DNA from: Ctena decussata
Taxonomy: Eukaryota > Mollusca > Bivalvia > Lucinida > Lucinidae
DNA: 64,000 nucleotides
Direction: 5' to 3'
Assembly: GCA_963989385.1 (NCBI GenBank)
Contig: OZ022499.1
Span: 53,123,757-53,187,756, forward strand
Shown: positions 20,758 through 32,731 of the stretch, one piece after another
Numbering within the stretch: the stretch's first letter is position 1
Layout: each line of letters starts with the position of its first letter
Made by a program: the position numbers and the translations under genes
The notes under the pieces: generated by a model
Told to the model about the DNA's origin: nothing
Seen by the model: only the letters and a program-made list of their open reading frames with translations
Databases searched by the model: none

Positions 20758-21394
20758 TATTTAGCCTGGAAATCATAACTTACTTTGGTAATATTTCTTT
20801 GCAATCTTTCAAAAAAGACGCTGACTTGGATTTCAGAAACGTCATAAGAACTGTGCATTGCTTTGTATCAAATGAATTGATAACAGTTGCCACCTTTCTA
20901 ACTTTTGTATGGATATTGTAGACAGTGATGGGCAATTGCCACAAAAGTTGACAAAATTTATGTTGCATTTACCACAATACTTGACTTGATGTAAAATTGA
21001 AAAGATTTCACATATGAAATTAGCCCAGTGGTATGACTGCGAAAAATGCTTTCTAACTCAACTAGAGAAAGTGTCTTTATTTTGTGTATGGGATCATTGT
21101 AAAGACAAAATGTAGTGCTTTCAGTATGTGCATAACATTTGTCCCCACCATGCCCCTAAACAAAAGGCCACTTGCAGAACTTTCAGAAGGCCCCTTGTAT
21201 AGTGTACGTAGCTGCACGTGGAAAGGCAGAAGTATGAAATGTCCGGGTATTTTCTGACCAGCCCTCGTAAAGTTTGGATGTATATCTAATCTTGTGATCT
21301 TGTAACTGATAAGCTCAAATACTTCTTAGCTTGTTTTGTAGAATTTGTATATTTGTTTACATGGTATGTTTTTGTGTACTTGGATGGACTACTG
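20758..21394. other. Unassigned intronic sequence
   Basis: No credible ORF. It ends in TACTG (21390-21394), the left target duplication of the next element. Confidence 0.45.
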
Positions 21395-24300
21395 CACAGT
21401 ATCCGAACGCTCTGTACCAGCTCTTTCGGTTTTCATAGCGTCGAATCGAAAGTACAAACATTCGCTTATAACCAGTAGTCGGAAATCATTATGTTTTGAG
21501 ATTTTATCCGGAATCTGCTGCGTTATTTATTTTTATTCAGCTTCGAAAATGTAAAGAGGTAAGTTTAATATAATTTGCTCTTCGGTCTTTTACTTTATTG
21601 CCCTGTACAATGTCGTGTATGGGTGGATAGTAAATGGTACAGTATTCAAATCGCCCTTGGCATTATTCTAAACCCATCTTGAGCCTTTTCTTACATGTTT
21701 TATAAAAATCTTTAAAATAAACAGAAGGCGTTATCAGCCTACAGTTTGTCAGTTTTGATAATAGGATGATAGCTAGGTTTTGCACGACACAAGCTTGTGT
21801 TAAGGTTCTGCAGTACACTTCGGCCATTTTGGACCATATTTCTGCATAAAATCACATCTAATCACAGCCCAAATAAAGCAAATTTTTGAAATAAAAGTGG
21901 TTCTTTCTCCTAGGTATAATGAAACTGTATCTCTAAATGTACAGAATGCTATTGTAAAAGGTACCTTTGAAGAGTTCTCATTTTTTTCGTTTTTCTCTCA
22001 CATGGTCAAAATTTGTCTAAGTCCATTTTATACAAGAAAGTGTTGATATTATTCTTGTGATGTCACATGATATAATTCAAGCATTACTGAGTTTGTCCTC
22101 CTGAACACACTGTTCACCCAGATGCAACAAGTTGGTGCCCATGCCAAAACATGCACATATAAGTTTATGGGGAAAATGCACTTTTTGAAGTGCATGCTAC
22201 TATTATTTGTCTGTGTATTGTTACAGAAGTGCTAGGAATTTGCCATCAGTGTTGAAGGCAGCAAGTTCCAGCAGCTAAGCCTTGGCAAGTAATTGATACT
22301 GTGGGGGCTTCGAGCCTAATGTGAAGCCATATATCAGTTATGAATCATTCTTTCTATTCTGTAATGTTAACTATTCAATATAATGATTAAAACGCCCATC
22401 TCTGTGATTTACTTGTTTTTTAAAAATCATGTTATAACAAGTGATAAACAGCCTAGACTTCTCATTTGCTCCTTACTTTGAGCCCTTTACTCCATTTGTT
22501 TGGCTGGGCACTCCTTTTTTCAGAGAATAGTCCACTCTTGATATCTGAAAGTCAAAGTTCATCTCAAACTACTGGTAGCTCAAAGTCAATTTTCTGATCC
22601 CGGAAAATATAATTTTGAGATACCAGTAGTTTATAATAACAGGAGATGAAATATGTCCAAACCATTTTCTTTGATTTAAGAGGGTACTTTGAAATATCAG
22701 TGTTTGAGATAACAAGAGTTAACTTAACTATATCGTAAAAACTGCATTATCGTAAAAACTGCATTATGGGACATCTACGTTTTCCCAACTTCTGTAAGCG
22801 ACTCTTATTTCAACATCCTACTGAAAACCCTGGAGGGATTTTCTTTCTGTTCACAGGGGCTGAAAATGCCGAGCCCTATTGTCGATGGAAATATCATTAA
22901 AATCATGCAGAATTGACAATGTTTAAAAAACCCAAGGTTTGGGAAAAAGGCAACATTCTCAAAATACTTGGAAAAGCTCTGGCACATACATGTACATGTA
23001 CTACTTAAATCAATATAAAAGCTTAATCTTATCATGCATTTTGCAAATTTAAAGCCTATTGTATTTCTTCCAATGAATCTCTCTAATAAACACTCCTTCC
23101 CTTCTTTTTCTGTAAAGATTGACAAAATAACAAAGAGATTGGCTCCAGACCACCATTTTTTATTCATTGACATAGTTTTGTCCAAAGAGTTTCATATATC
23201 GACCCTAGGACTAGCACTGCCCCTGGCATTTATTAAGACACATACAGTACTTTCTCAGTAAGGTGCCATAATGGATAGCTAATTATGGAAGTTCTTTGCG
23301 TGTTTGTTTTTCGTATAAAATTGTATAGTCTCTCATACCTGCAGGAGGGTTTTTATGGCCCTACCAAACATTTATCACCTAATGCAGCGAGAATAAAAAA
23401 AATCTGATGAATGAGCTTCTGGAATCAAAGAATGAAATTAGCAAACTCTGTTCATGTCACGATGTGCAGTTATTTAAATTTGCAACTTTACTGCCCATAT
23501 ACCCTGCCCAGAAAGATTGGATTTTGGTTGGTTGGTTGATTTGATGCTTAACGTCCGCGGTAAACAACTAAGGTCATGTCGGGACGGTCAGTTAACCTAA
23601 CCACACTATTCCTGGGCAGGCTTAGACCTCCTAAGCGGTTAACCAGTACTAAGTGCACATACTTTCCCCAGTAACTGACAACTGCCCTTCTTGAATCAGC
23701 GGAAGGAGAAACGAAAGTATGTGGCCAGACCGGGATTCGAACCCAGGACCTCTGACTTACGAGTCAGGTGCCCTACCGATTGCGCTACCCGGCCCGGCCA
23801 GAAAGATTGGATAGAAAAAAAAAATTGGATAGAAAAAAAATGAATTGGATGAAAATGTCAGCTACAAGCTCCCTTCCCTCCCCCATTCTTGAAGCTGAAA
23901 AAATAGTGATATCACTCATTCAATGTCACATCAACGTATAAATTTATACAGTCAGAGAAGGGCTGCAACAGGCAAAATTATGCAGCCATTATAACGATGG
24001 TAATACCATTTTAGCTACCTATACAAAGTGGTTGTTGACCGAGAACACGGTAGCAAAACTTTGTGACCAGTAACGATGAACGATACTATTGTTAGTGGCT
24101 GTCGACAGAGCTGAAAGTGCTGTTGATTATCTCTGTCAACAACCACTTTTGCATGTATGGCTAAAGAATGTTTCGGTCAACAGCGCTGGTAGGAAAAGTG
24201 GTATTACCCACTTTTAAATGTGGAGTATTCAACCTGCATATCAAAGATATTTTTCAGGGTTATTCCACAACATATGTCTAAACAAACACACAACCAAATC

Positions 24301-25207
24301 CACATACCCACCCACACACCAAATTTTTGACAGAGACATGATGCATACTGACATATGTGGTCAGAAGAAACAATGCTGTTTGCTATAGGACTTTATAAGA
24401 TTGTAAATATGGCAACAGTTTCACAGGTAACTTCCACAGGTGAAATAGGTATTAAACATAAGGCCAATAAAATGATACGTGTGTTTTCAGTAACATTTGA
24501 TTTCCAATATAGATGGCATATCAGACTCGTTTTATGTAAAAAAAACTATATTGAGACAATAGGGAGCCAATATGGATGACTAAGGGAATACCCAAGAAAT
24601 CTTTCCAAACATGTTGGTGTTGCAGTGGAAAAACTCTAGACATCACTGACTTGCCTGAAACATGCAACTTTTTAATGTAAGCCTAAGCAGGGTATATGTC
24701 AACACTTTCTTGTATAAAATGGACTTAGACAAATTTTGACCATGTGAGAGAAAAACGAAAAAAATGAGAACTCTTCAAAGGTACCTTTTACAATAGCATT
24801 CTGTACATTTAGAGATACAGTTTCATTATACCTAGGAGAAAGAACCACTTTTATTTCAAAAATTTGCTTTATTTGGGCTGTGATTAGATGTGATTTTATG
24901 CAGAAATATGGTCCAAAATGGCTGAAGTGTACTGCGGAACCTTAAATTAAGCTGTTCGGAAAAAAAATTCTGTGACGGCCAAGAGGTTTTAATTGTACAG
25001 GGCAATAAAGTAAAAGACCGAAGAGCAAATTATATTAAACTTACCTCTTTACATTTTCGAAGCTGAATAACTATAAATGACGCAGCAGATTCCGGATAAA
25101 ATCTCAAAACATAATGATTTCCGACTACTGGTTATAAGCGAACTTTGTACTCTCGATTCAAAGCTATGAAAACCGGAAGAGATGGTACAGAGCGTTCGGA
25201 TACTGTG
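21395..25207. mobile_element. 3.8-kb DNA transposon with CACAGTA termini, long inverted repeats and 5-bp TACTG duplication
   Basis: It begins CACAGTATCCGAACGC and ends with the inverted sequence. TACTG lies at 21390-21394 and again at 25208-25212. The inverted arms extend several hundred bases on each side (for example ctttctcctaggtataatga at 21904 and its complement near 24830). A 673-bp relative is at 50152-50824 with its own 5-bp duplication. A SINE (23523-23798) is inserted inside. The longest ORF inside (minus strand, 22805-23185, 126 codons) shows nothing like a transposase, so this copy is non-autonomous. CAC termini plus 5-bp duplication fit the Transib/RAG-like group; another superfamily cannot be excluded. 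Confidence 0.85.
23523..23798 (-). mobile_element. tRNA-derived SINE with 14-bp target duplication
   Basis: On the minus strand it has a tRNA-like head with A-box-like tagcgcaatcggtagggc and B-box-like ggttcgaatcc, a body with gcttaggaggtctaagcctg, and a tail of (AACC)n. CAGAAAGATTGGAT flanks it at 23509-23522 and 23799-23812. Relatives: 59488-59745 (minus, head truncated), 60828-61102 (minus) and 59166-59372 (plus, no head). The head is not a functional tRNA gene: the anticodon stem does not form a standard 5-bp/7-nt arm. Confidence 0.93.
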
Positions 25208-25241
25208 TACTGGGTATTAGTTGATGATCAAAAGTGTGATT

Positions 25242-25435
25242 GAGCCGCGACACAAGAAAACCAACAAAGTGGTTGTGTGCCCAGCACAGACTCAGATCAG
25301 ATCAGACTCTTTGCTAAGGGCTTAAAGGCAACTAAGGGTCTAAGCTACCTCCAAGCCTACAGCAAAGACTGTGATCAGACTGGGCGGATGCGCTGGGCCC
25401 ACATCCACTTTGTTGGTTTTCTTGTGTAGCAGCTC
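25242..25435. mobile_element. MITE (GAGCCGCAACACGAG family), copy 3
   Basis: Starts gagccgcgacacaagaaaac and ends ttcttgtgtagcagctc. It is shorter than other copies and sits about 30 bp from the 3.8-kb element. Confidence 0.85.
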
Positions 25436-25642
25436 ATATTTCTTTGCAATGTTATGTTTTTATGTTAGATGCACTTGAATGTAAATAATCTGTAGTAAGA
25501 TCCATTTTAAGGACATCTACCAATGTTGACTGAGACAAAAATAAACTGTATTAGTATTTCAGTGTTTTATATAAAAAAAATACTAACCTTGATTGATTGC
25601 TACCTTGCTAGTTTTCCATTACTGACTCTTCTGCCTTCAAAG

Positions 25643-25886
25643 TTAAGGTGTATAGGTACACAGCCATGTATTTCCACTATTTCTTCAAAGGGCTACAACT
25701 TTTGTGACTTCTTGTTTGCTACCCTGGTGGAAGAGGCCCTTCTAATAGGGGGTCTTCTCTTACAGGAAAGATTTTGCTCCTAAAGGAGCAAATTCTTTCC
25801 ATTAAGAGTTGACCCTTCTTGAGAAGAAGGGGGGCAAATATGAAACTGGCAGAGTTTCTGCCCTTGAAAGTGTGCTTATTCACCAT
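25643..25886. mobile_element. MITE (TTAAGGTGAATGGG family)
   Basis: Starts ttaaggtgtataggtacac. The centre is an aaagattttgctcctaaaggagcaaattcttt hairpin (short arms). Ends tgtgcttattcacc. Confidence 0.7.
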
Positions 25887-27144
25887 CAACACCTTTACAC
25901 CCTTTAATTTTACTCCACTGAGTTCCCTCAAAGTTGAGGAAATTTTCCAATAATTTTATAGAGCCTGGGATTTCTGCTAGTGGAGAAAACTGACAAGGTG
26001 TTTACTCATTTGAATATATCTCTAAAAAGTTGTAAAAAAGTATGCTCTAAGGAGCAGTCTGATGTGAATCACCACCCTTTTCCTTTCTCACTTCTTAATT
26101 GGGGCCAACTTTTAAAGGCAAGAATTTGCTCCCCATTTTGGAAAGGTTTTATTGTGCATAGAAGCATACTAATTACAGAAATTGTCCTCCCATTATAAGA
26201 ACGGTGGGAAAGACAGCTCAAGGTGAACTGCCAAGACTCTGATTAGCCTGCGCATTTGCTGTACAGATTCCTCAGGATTCCTAGATTGTTCCTTAGTAAC
26301 AAACAAATGGAAGACTTATCAAGCCATACAGATATGCAGGCTTACCTGAGCAGCACGTTTTATATCAGGCACTATATTCTTCATGATTAAGGCTATAAGG
26401 ACGAGTACCCTGGGTACCCCTGTTCAGGTTGGGTAGACCAATTACCTGGGTACAAATGTACTATCAGTTACCGAAAATGCTTATTATTATATAGAGAATA
26501 AATATTCTAGTTCAATCGAATTACAAGCAAAAAAATTGCATCATAGTGTGAATGTCTTGTATAAAATTGCAACCACATGATAATGTTGCCAGATCATTTA
26601 TATATATTATAAACATGGAAATTTCTGCATTTACCATTATCATGCACATGTGTGCAAATGACAGATATTCACTTAGTATTTTGTTCTACTTTCTAGCTGC
26701 GAAATGATCAAAATGCTATGGTAACGGGTACAGGTGCCTGCAAGTAATAGGAACTCGGGTACCAGTGTACAAAATCTCTGCCTGTCCCAGCTCTCAGTTA
26801 TTAAAAATGTTCATGGTATGGTAGACCTTAGCATTGTAAAAGGACAGTGGGTAGATAAGTAAAGTCAAAATCTTATGAACTATCATGAGGAGATGCTTAA
26901 TCAAATTGGTTGGTTCCTTGCTGAAATTATAAAGACTGTGACACAAGTGAATGAAACAAGGCAAGATAGGGAAAATAAGGGTAAAACCCAGACCTCTTGT
27001 CAGTACTTACTGTGCCATTCTGGTGAGAGGTAAACAATAACTTGATATGACCTCTCAGATTTGGCGAATGCACTTACGGGTATATGTCTGCATCTTATGG
27101 GTTCATCAAGGGCGTAACTGCCCGGGCCGTCTGCTAGCTATACG
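25887..27144. other. Intron with a degenerate TTAAGGTG-type copy and no gene
   Basis: A diverged copy of the same MITE lies at about 26080-26230. From 26400 to 26780 the sequence has ggtac-rich phrases (ctgggtacccctgttcagg) but no ORF. The rest is unrecognised. Confidence 0.45.
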
Positions 27145-27215
27145 CAAATATGCAGGTGCATATTGAAATTTTGTCATATTGACAAAATTTCAATATGCAA
27201 CTGCATATTTGATGA
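27145..27215. repeat. Hairpin
   Basis: Inverted arms aaatatgcaggtgcatattg and tgacaaaatttcaatatgca, centred at ttgtcatattgacaa. Confidence 0.85.
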
Positions 27216-27404
27216 TGCTGAAATTTTGTAAATTGGACTAGATTTCAGAAGTAATTGCAAATAGACGCGACTGCATGAAATAAAGATAATATCCTTGGGG
27301 GTAAACTCCTATGCTTGCTCTCAGGGGTATAAAACATTACTGTGCGTAACATGTAATTACCTCTACTGCATTGTGAAACTAAATTGTTCTGTGTTTAGGA
27401 CAAT

Positions 27405-27787
27405 TACCGTATATGCGGTAATTTTCACGGGTTCAAATTTTCGCAGTTGATGGGCAAAATCAGAAACATTAATTTTCATGATTTTTAATTTTCATGGTTA
27501 GCAACATGAGCAAAAAGCAAAATTGCTTCACTTTCATTTGAGCAAACTCTTTCATTAACCTGCGGCAGGCCACAGGTTAATGAAAGAATTGGCTCAAATG
27601 AAAAGTACCGGTACCCGAATTTACCGAAGCAAACAGAAACAAAATACAATGTATATGGACACTGTGTATACTGATGAGCTTTGTAAGAAACGGGAAATTA
27701 TTTCGCGATTTTAATGTTTGCGGTTTCTAGGTGTCCGCGAAATATTGCGAAAATTTGAACATCATGAAAATTATTGCGTATACAGTA
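27405..27787. mobile_element. MITE with TACCGTATAYGC ends, finishing 67 bp before exon 7
   Basis: The terminal inverted repeats are about 38 bp: taccgtatatgcggtaattt on the left, attattgcgtatacagta on the right. An internal hairpin has arms ctttcattaacctg and caggttaatgaaag. The element separates exon 7 from the rest of its intron. Confidence 0.8.
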
Positions 27788-27854
27788 TGATAATTTTAAG
27801 TGTCCCAATTTTGTAGAACTTTTACAAAACTTGAATTTTATTTTTCGTTTCCAG

Positions 27855-28099
27855 GCAACCCAGCACAGTCATCTGAGTATGAAGTTGTTAGAAAGCCTCT
27901 CCAGTGTGAGATATGTTTCAAGATGTTTCCATGGAAGAGTGCTTTGGCCATGCACATGAATGTTCATACTGGAAGAAAGCCTTATTCTTGTCCAGTTTGC
28001 GGAAAATCTTTCAGCCGGAAAGGAAACATGCTAACCCATAAAATGACTCATTACAGCAAGGAGGACCTTCAGAGGCAGTTGAAAGAGATGAATAAGTAG
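27855..28099 (+). CDS. Zinc-finger cassette exon 7 (alternative 3'-terminal exon, TGRKP linker)
   Basis: The acceptor is ttcgtttccag, phase 1, and the exon encodes 81 residues. Finger 1: C18, C21, H34, H38, helix W,S,A,M, the most divergent finger 1 of the first subfamily. Linker TGRKPYS (Glu to Arg). Finger 2: C46, C49, H62, H66, helix R,G,N,T, with SRKGNM. The 15-residue tail is rich in charged residues (EDLQRQLKEMNK) and could extend a helix. It is the last member of the RKGN subfamily; the next exon is about 7 kb away. Confidence 0.93.
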
Positions 28100-28254
28100 T
28101 TAGAAGAGTAGATTGTGTAAGCATTTTGCTACTACATGTACCATAGAAACATTAAAATGATATGTTGTGTTGGCATCTGTGCTAATTGTTAATCCTTTCA
28201 TGCCTAAATATATGACACTGACTCATCCATCCTTAAAATTGGGCAAGTCAAGTA
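28100..28254. other. 3' flank of exon 7
   Basis: Short AT-rich sequence between the exon 7 stop and a pogo-like element. No canonical AATAAA seen here. Confidence 0.4.
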
Positions 28255-29372
28255 CAGTCAAACCTCGATAATTCGAACTGACAGGGACCTCACTATTTTA
28301 TTCGAATTATCCGTAGTTCGAATTTTCGAAATCGGCCTTTCCCGTTCATTTCGGTACTTTTTCGGAATTCGTTATTACGGCAGTTTTCAGGCAGTCCCGT
28401 ATTTTATTTCTCTAGGCTTACTGACATTCATGGATTTACAAATCAGTGAAAACAAAATCAGAACGTAGAATAATCAACATTACATACTGGAAACATACAA
28501 AACATCCACGATCATTTAATACCGCGAGACCCCCCTCATATTTGGCACATGTACATGTGTATTGTCCGAAAGCCGCACAGCTGCCGAACATTTCCCAGCT
28601 CTGCAAATCAATTGTTTATGACAATGCAGCGCCGGCAAAGATCAAAGCCAGACTGAACGAAAACATGCAACTGGGCTACTTTCGTTTTCAGAAAAATCGA
28701 CTCAACTGGCCATCTGAGCCATGTCACAGAAAAGGTTCCTCAGTCATTCGGAGTTAATCAGTGACCTCTATTTATATATTTGGGAACAAATAATCAAACC
28801 TGCCTCTCAGTCTGCGCAGTGTAGCTGGACACTCTATGAAGTGCCGTGTGCAAACCTTATGATCCGTGAGCAAACCCGTACGATCACCGACTAACGAAAC
28901 CTAAGTTCGGATGCACATGCTAGTCCGATCCTTTGCTGGTTACAAAGGCCATCACATTTTACAAACTTCAAACAAGATAATCCGCAACAATTACACAATT
29001 ATCAGACAACTTTTGCTCAATAGTAATTAATGACTAAGCCATCAAAACTTAGCGATAATTACCTGTGCAGGTGGCAGTGATGACCTGAGGCTGTTAATAT
29101 TTATCTCATCGATGACAAAAAGGTGTTATTTTTCGGCAGGAAATTGGAGCATGAATTTTGATTTCGAATAATAGGGGAGTATTTTTAATGGATATTACTC
29201 CATGGGGACCTAATTTTTCTTTCGAAAAATCCGATTTTTCGAATTATCGAAATTCGAATTTACGGAGGTGTTTTTGCATAGTATTAATGGGCTTACGATC
29301 GGGACCGTGATTCAACTTCGAAAAATCCGGTAGTTTCGAAAAATCGGCGTTCGAACTACCGAGATTCGACTG
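28255..29372. mobile_element. 1.1-kb pogo/Tigger-like element with TA duplication
   Basis: It starts cagtcaaacctcgataattc and ends gaactaccgagattcgactg, with TA on both outer sides. The ends are rich in ttcgaa, as in many pogo-like (Tc1/mariner superfamily) elements. The interior has one ORF of 103 codons (28446-28757) with no transposase motif recognised, so the copy is taken as non-autonomous. Confidence 0.75.
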
Positions 29373-29420
29373 TAGTTGGAAAAGAGTTAGTTGTGACAAG
29401 GATGTGGTAGAAATGCAATT

Positions 29421-29598
29421 ATACCACCCTTACCAGAAAACGCCAACTTTAGCACAAAATATTTCGCAATGAGTAAGGTCTACACTGGTAAGGGTGGTAT
29501 AGAATAGTCATACCATGGTTTGTCCACCTGTACAGGAGATAATCCACTCGCTAAAGCTCTTGGATTATCTCCCTTATAGGCGGACAAACCATGGTATA
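29421..29598. repeat. Two adjacent hairpins
   Basis: First: ataccacccttaccag with its inverted match ending at 29500. Second: ataccatggtttgtccacc (from 29510) with its inverted match ending at 29598, and inner gagataatcca arms. Confidence 0.85.
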
Positions 29599-30169
29599 AC
29601 TATTACAAATATAGATTCTGATGAGGCAGGCCACTCTAAGCTTCCAAATACATATCTGCACTGTCAGAGTGAAAGGGTTGGCCATCTGGCAAGTAGAGAA
29701 AAAGCAGTGCAGTGTGACTTGGTTATTGTCTAGCAGAAAGGAGACAGTTATTACTTTCTGGCATCTACTTTGTCGTCGGTGACATTGGGTGGCTTTAACT
29801 TTGTGTCAAGTTTTCTGGTTTAGATCTGTTTTATGACAGTGCCTAGGCATGTGAGATATTGCATTCCTTGTCTTGTTTCAAAGTTTCTATCTTCTTTTTG
29901 GATATAGTTTTTGTGATTTCTGTAATAGAAAGTGGTGATTTTGAGGACAGTTCTAATCTACTTTGATAAAAAAAAAAGCTTTGATAAAGCATTTAGATTG
30001 GTTTTAATATGGATGCCTTGTAGAACGTTTTATGCATGCTTTAATGCTGCGCGTATGAATTGCCTTTGAGCATGGAATAATCATAAGTATTGAGGGAGTA
30101 TAATAAGACTGTTGGTTTATACACAATAAAACCGGTAAAGTGCAAAAAAAAAAAAAAAAAAATGTAAAA
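29599..30169. other. Intron, nothing assigned
   Basis: No credible ORF. A 19-A run at about 30144-30162 and T-rich stretches. Confidence 0.4.
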
Positions 30170-30361
30170 ATAGTTGAATTTGCAAACAGGAAAGATCCAA
30201 AATGAGACAGCTCATAATTTGCCGTCTCATCTGGTTCTACACTGTTTACCATCTAGTCTTTGAATTCTTAGTTTGATAATATTATGGGTTGGACAAAGTA
30301 TTTTTTAAAATTTTGCAAATATAAAGTTTGTCATCTATGTTTTTGGCACTTTAAGGATTAA
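30170..30361. mobile_element. Diverged MITE (TTAAGTGCCAAAAAGCAG family)
   Basis: Central hairpin ccaaaatgagacagctcata and its match near ccgtctcatctggttctacac. The right end is tttttggcactttaagg. Confidence 0.65.
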
Positions 30362-30546
30362 TTTGTTAAGATCATGCACATGAGCTTGAAGTTCTAGCTT
30401 AGAAACATTTCTAAACCTTGTCATCCAAACTGTCCATTACAACACTGTATAATATTTTCAAATGACACATGGTCTCCGATTTTTGACATTTTGAAGTGTT
30501 TCACGGTCTAAACTTCAAGCGCCTGTGGATCATGTGTTGCCACAAC

Positions 30547-30734
30547 CACCCCTAGTTAATTATGTATATACAAGCACTGTTACCAAATGAAGAAGAGCTG
30601 TTACGAAATGAAAAAGAGTCATAGTTACCAAACAACCTGATGACCAGGTTGTTTGGTAACTATGACACTTTTTCATTTCATAACAGCTCATTTTTTTTCC
30701 GTAGCATCCTTGAAAACATAGTTAACCAGGTGTG
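30547..30734. mobile_element. MITE (CACCCCTGGTTAACTAT family), copy 2
   Basis: Starts cacccctagttaattatg, ends atagttaaccaggtgtg. The palindromic centre has agttaccaaacaacctg and its inverse. Confidence 0.85.
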
Positions 30735-31559
30735 ATAACTGAGAAACAGGAACACTTCATTATAACTACCTGTGATAATGTCATCATAGACATTGTAGGT
30801 AGAGTCCTGTTGTCTATCCCCCTGTGAAGGCAGAGGGATATAGTTTTCTCCATGTCCATCCTTCTGTACGTCCATCCGTCAAGTCCGTCCAGAGCCATAA
30901 CTAAGTAACTTCGTTGGGAGATATAAATACACCAAATTTGCTTGTCTTTCACTAATTTTAGTAAAGGGTATAAGGTATTTCACGAAGGGGGGCAACATTG
31001 GCCCGTAAGATCAGGTCAGTTCACTTACAGATGGCTATACAGCTTTTAAAAAGCATTGCAAGAAATAAAGCCACTGACATTTTAGGTGATCTTAATACTT
31101 TTGCAAGCTACTTATCTGTGGACAAATTGCTATAAACATCTTGAGACATGTGTCCAGCATGCAGGAAAATATACTGGACAAAAAATTAGGGATCAAACTA
31201 TTACCCTGCCATTTTTGGAACATTTCAAACAGTTGGTAAAATAAATCATTTCTACCTTCAAGTTAATTCAATTTGCAAGTTTTTAAGCTTGAAATTTGAA
31301 CCTTAAGCCTCTGTTTTGACCAAGACCAGGCTTTAAGTCAGACTACCCCTAAAATGAAAGTGGTATGAAGACCCTTTGATATACTTTATGTGAAGCTGAC
31401 CACTAACATCTGTGTAATTAATCTTTCTGTGCATCCAAGAGATCCAGCACCATGAAGTTTGACCTGTTACTCCACAAAGCAATCTTTATTGCTATCCATG
31501 GTTAACATACTGGCAATGCACCATCACTGTCTATGAGAGTAATCCTTGACCTATGATAT
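30735..31559. other. Intron, nothing assigned
   Basis: Contains a short ccatccttctgtacgtccatccgtc tract at about 30855-30890 typical of dispersed repeats; no gene. Confidence 0.4.
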
Positions 31560-31799
31560 GAGCAGCGACACAAGAAAACCAACAAAGTGGTTGTGCGCCC
31601 ATCGCATACTCAGATCACCCTGGACATCCGCCCAGTCCGATCAGACTCTTCATTAAGCACTAAAATGGTAGCCAAGGGTCTAAGCTAATTTTATGTGGAC
31701 AGTGGAGACTCTGATCAGACTGGGTGGGTGGATGCCCAGGCTGATCTGAGTCTGTCCTGGGCGCACAACCACTTAGTTGGTTTTCTTGTGTTGCAGCTC
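31560..31799. mobile_element. MITE (GAGCCGCAACACGAG family), copy 4, with ATAT duplication
   Basis: ATAT flanks both ends (31556-31559 and 31800-31803). Arms as in the other copies. Confidence 0.92.
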
Positions 31800-32107
31800 A
31801 TATGAGCATTACCTGTACTTGTTTATGATAATCATAAAAAGTCTAAATTTAGGATATAAATGAGTAAAATAACTGGTGCAAGTTAATTATGGAAACAAAG
31901 AACAAAGGCAACCAGGAAACAACCTTGAGAGTAACCTGAGTAACTTAACAAAGTTATTTTAAACAAAACTTGTGCAACTTCTACCCTTGAGGATAAAAGG
32001 TTGTAATTCTAGTTTCTTTTCTCATTACGATGTTCCCCAGCATGGATAAAAGGAAATTACAAAAAAGAATTAAGCAGGATTCCAGTAATTGGACAAAGTA
32101 CACCCAT

Positions 32108-32335
32108 TTAACCCATTGCATTCTGGGTATTTTTTGTCGTCTGCTGAAATTGTCGTCTGCATCAAAAATCAAGAATATTTTGACAATATTGGTAAAACTA
32201 ACTCTTGTAGTAATGATGTCTAGGCAGTAAACAGTTTGGATCTTAGATCAGGCCACACGTTTGTGTGGCCTGATCTGGATTCAAACTGTTTGCCCAGATA
32301 CCCCTTAAAGGGGTATCCCGAATAGAATGGATTAA
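32108..32335. mobile_element. MITE (TTAACCCATTGCATT family), copy 3
   Basis: Ends ttaacccattgcattctggg and gaatagaatggattaa. Central aggccacacgtttgtgtggcct hairpin (arms under 12 bp). Confidence 0.88.
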
Positions 32336-32414
32336 GAGCAGCCTGCAGTGAGAAGAAAGGCAAATATGTCTATATCAGAGTAACCACCCTTGGAGGTTTA
32401 TCTGTACTCACATA

Positions 32415-32654
32415 AGCTACAACATGACAAAACCAACAAATTGGCATGTGCGCCACGCAAAGCCTCAGATTAGCCTGGTCTGTACATATAATTTGCTCAG
32501 TCTGATCAGAGTAAAGGGTAGCTAACACTAGTAGCTAAGGGTCTAAGCTAGCTCCATGCAGACAGCAGAGACTTCGATCAGACTGGGCAGGTGCCCAGGC
32601 TGATATGAGTCTTTACTAGGTGCTCACTTTGTTGGTTTTGTTGTGTGGCTGCTC
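32415..32654. mobile_element. MITE (GAGCCGCAACACGAG family), copy 5
   Basis: Diverged ends aagctacaacatgac and gttgtgtggctgctc, with the same internal arms (gactgggcaggtgcccaggc). Confidence 0.8.
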
Positions 32655-32731
32655 ACTTATGTAAAGGTGTGTGGGTATACTTACTGGGGTACCAGCTGTA
32701 ACATTTTCCATTTTACCTCCCTTTTCAACTG

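Noticed and set aside
22805..23185. 126-codon minus ORF as a transposase of the CACAGTA element
   Set aside because: No DDE-type or zinc-finger motif visible and far too short for a Transib/RAG1-like protein.
23710..23796. Minus-strand tRNA-like sequence with A and B boxes
   Set aside because: The anticodon arm does not fold into the standard stem and loop, and the sequence continues into a SINE body flanked by a target duplication.
28446..28757. 103-codon ORF
   Set aside because: It lies inside the pogo-like element and shows no recognisable transposase motif.
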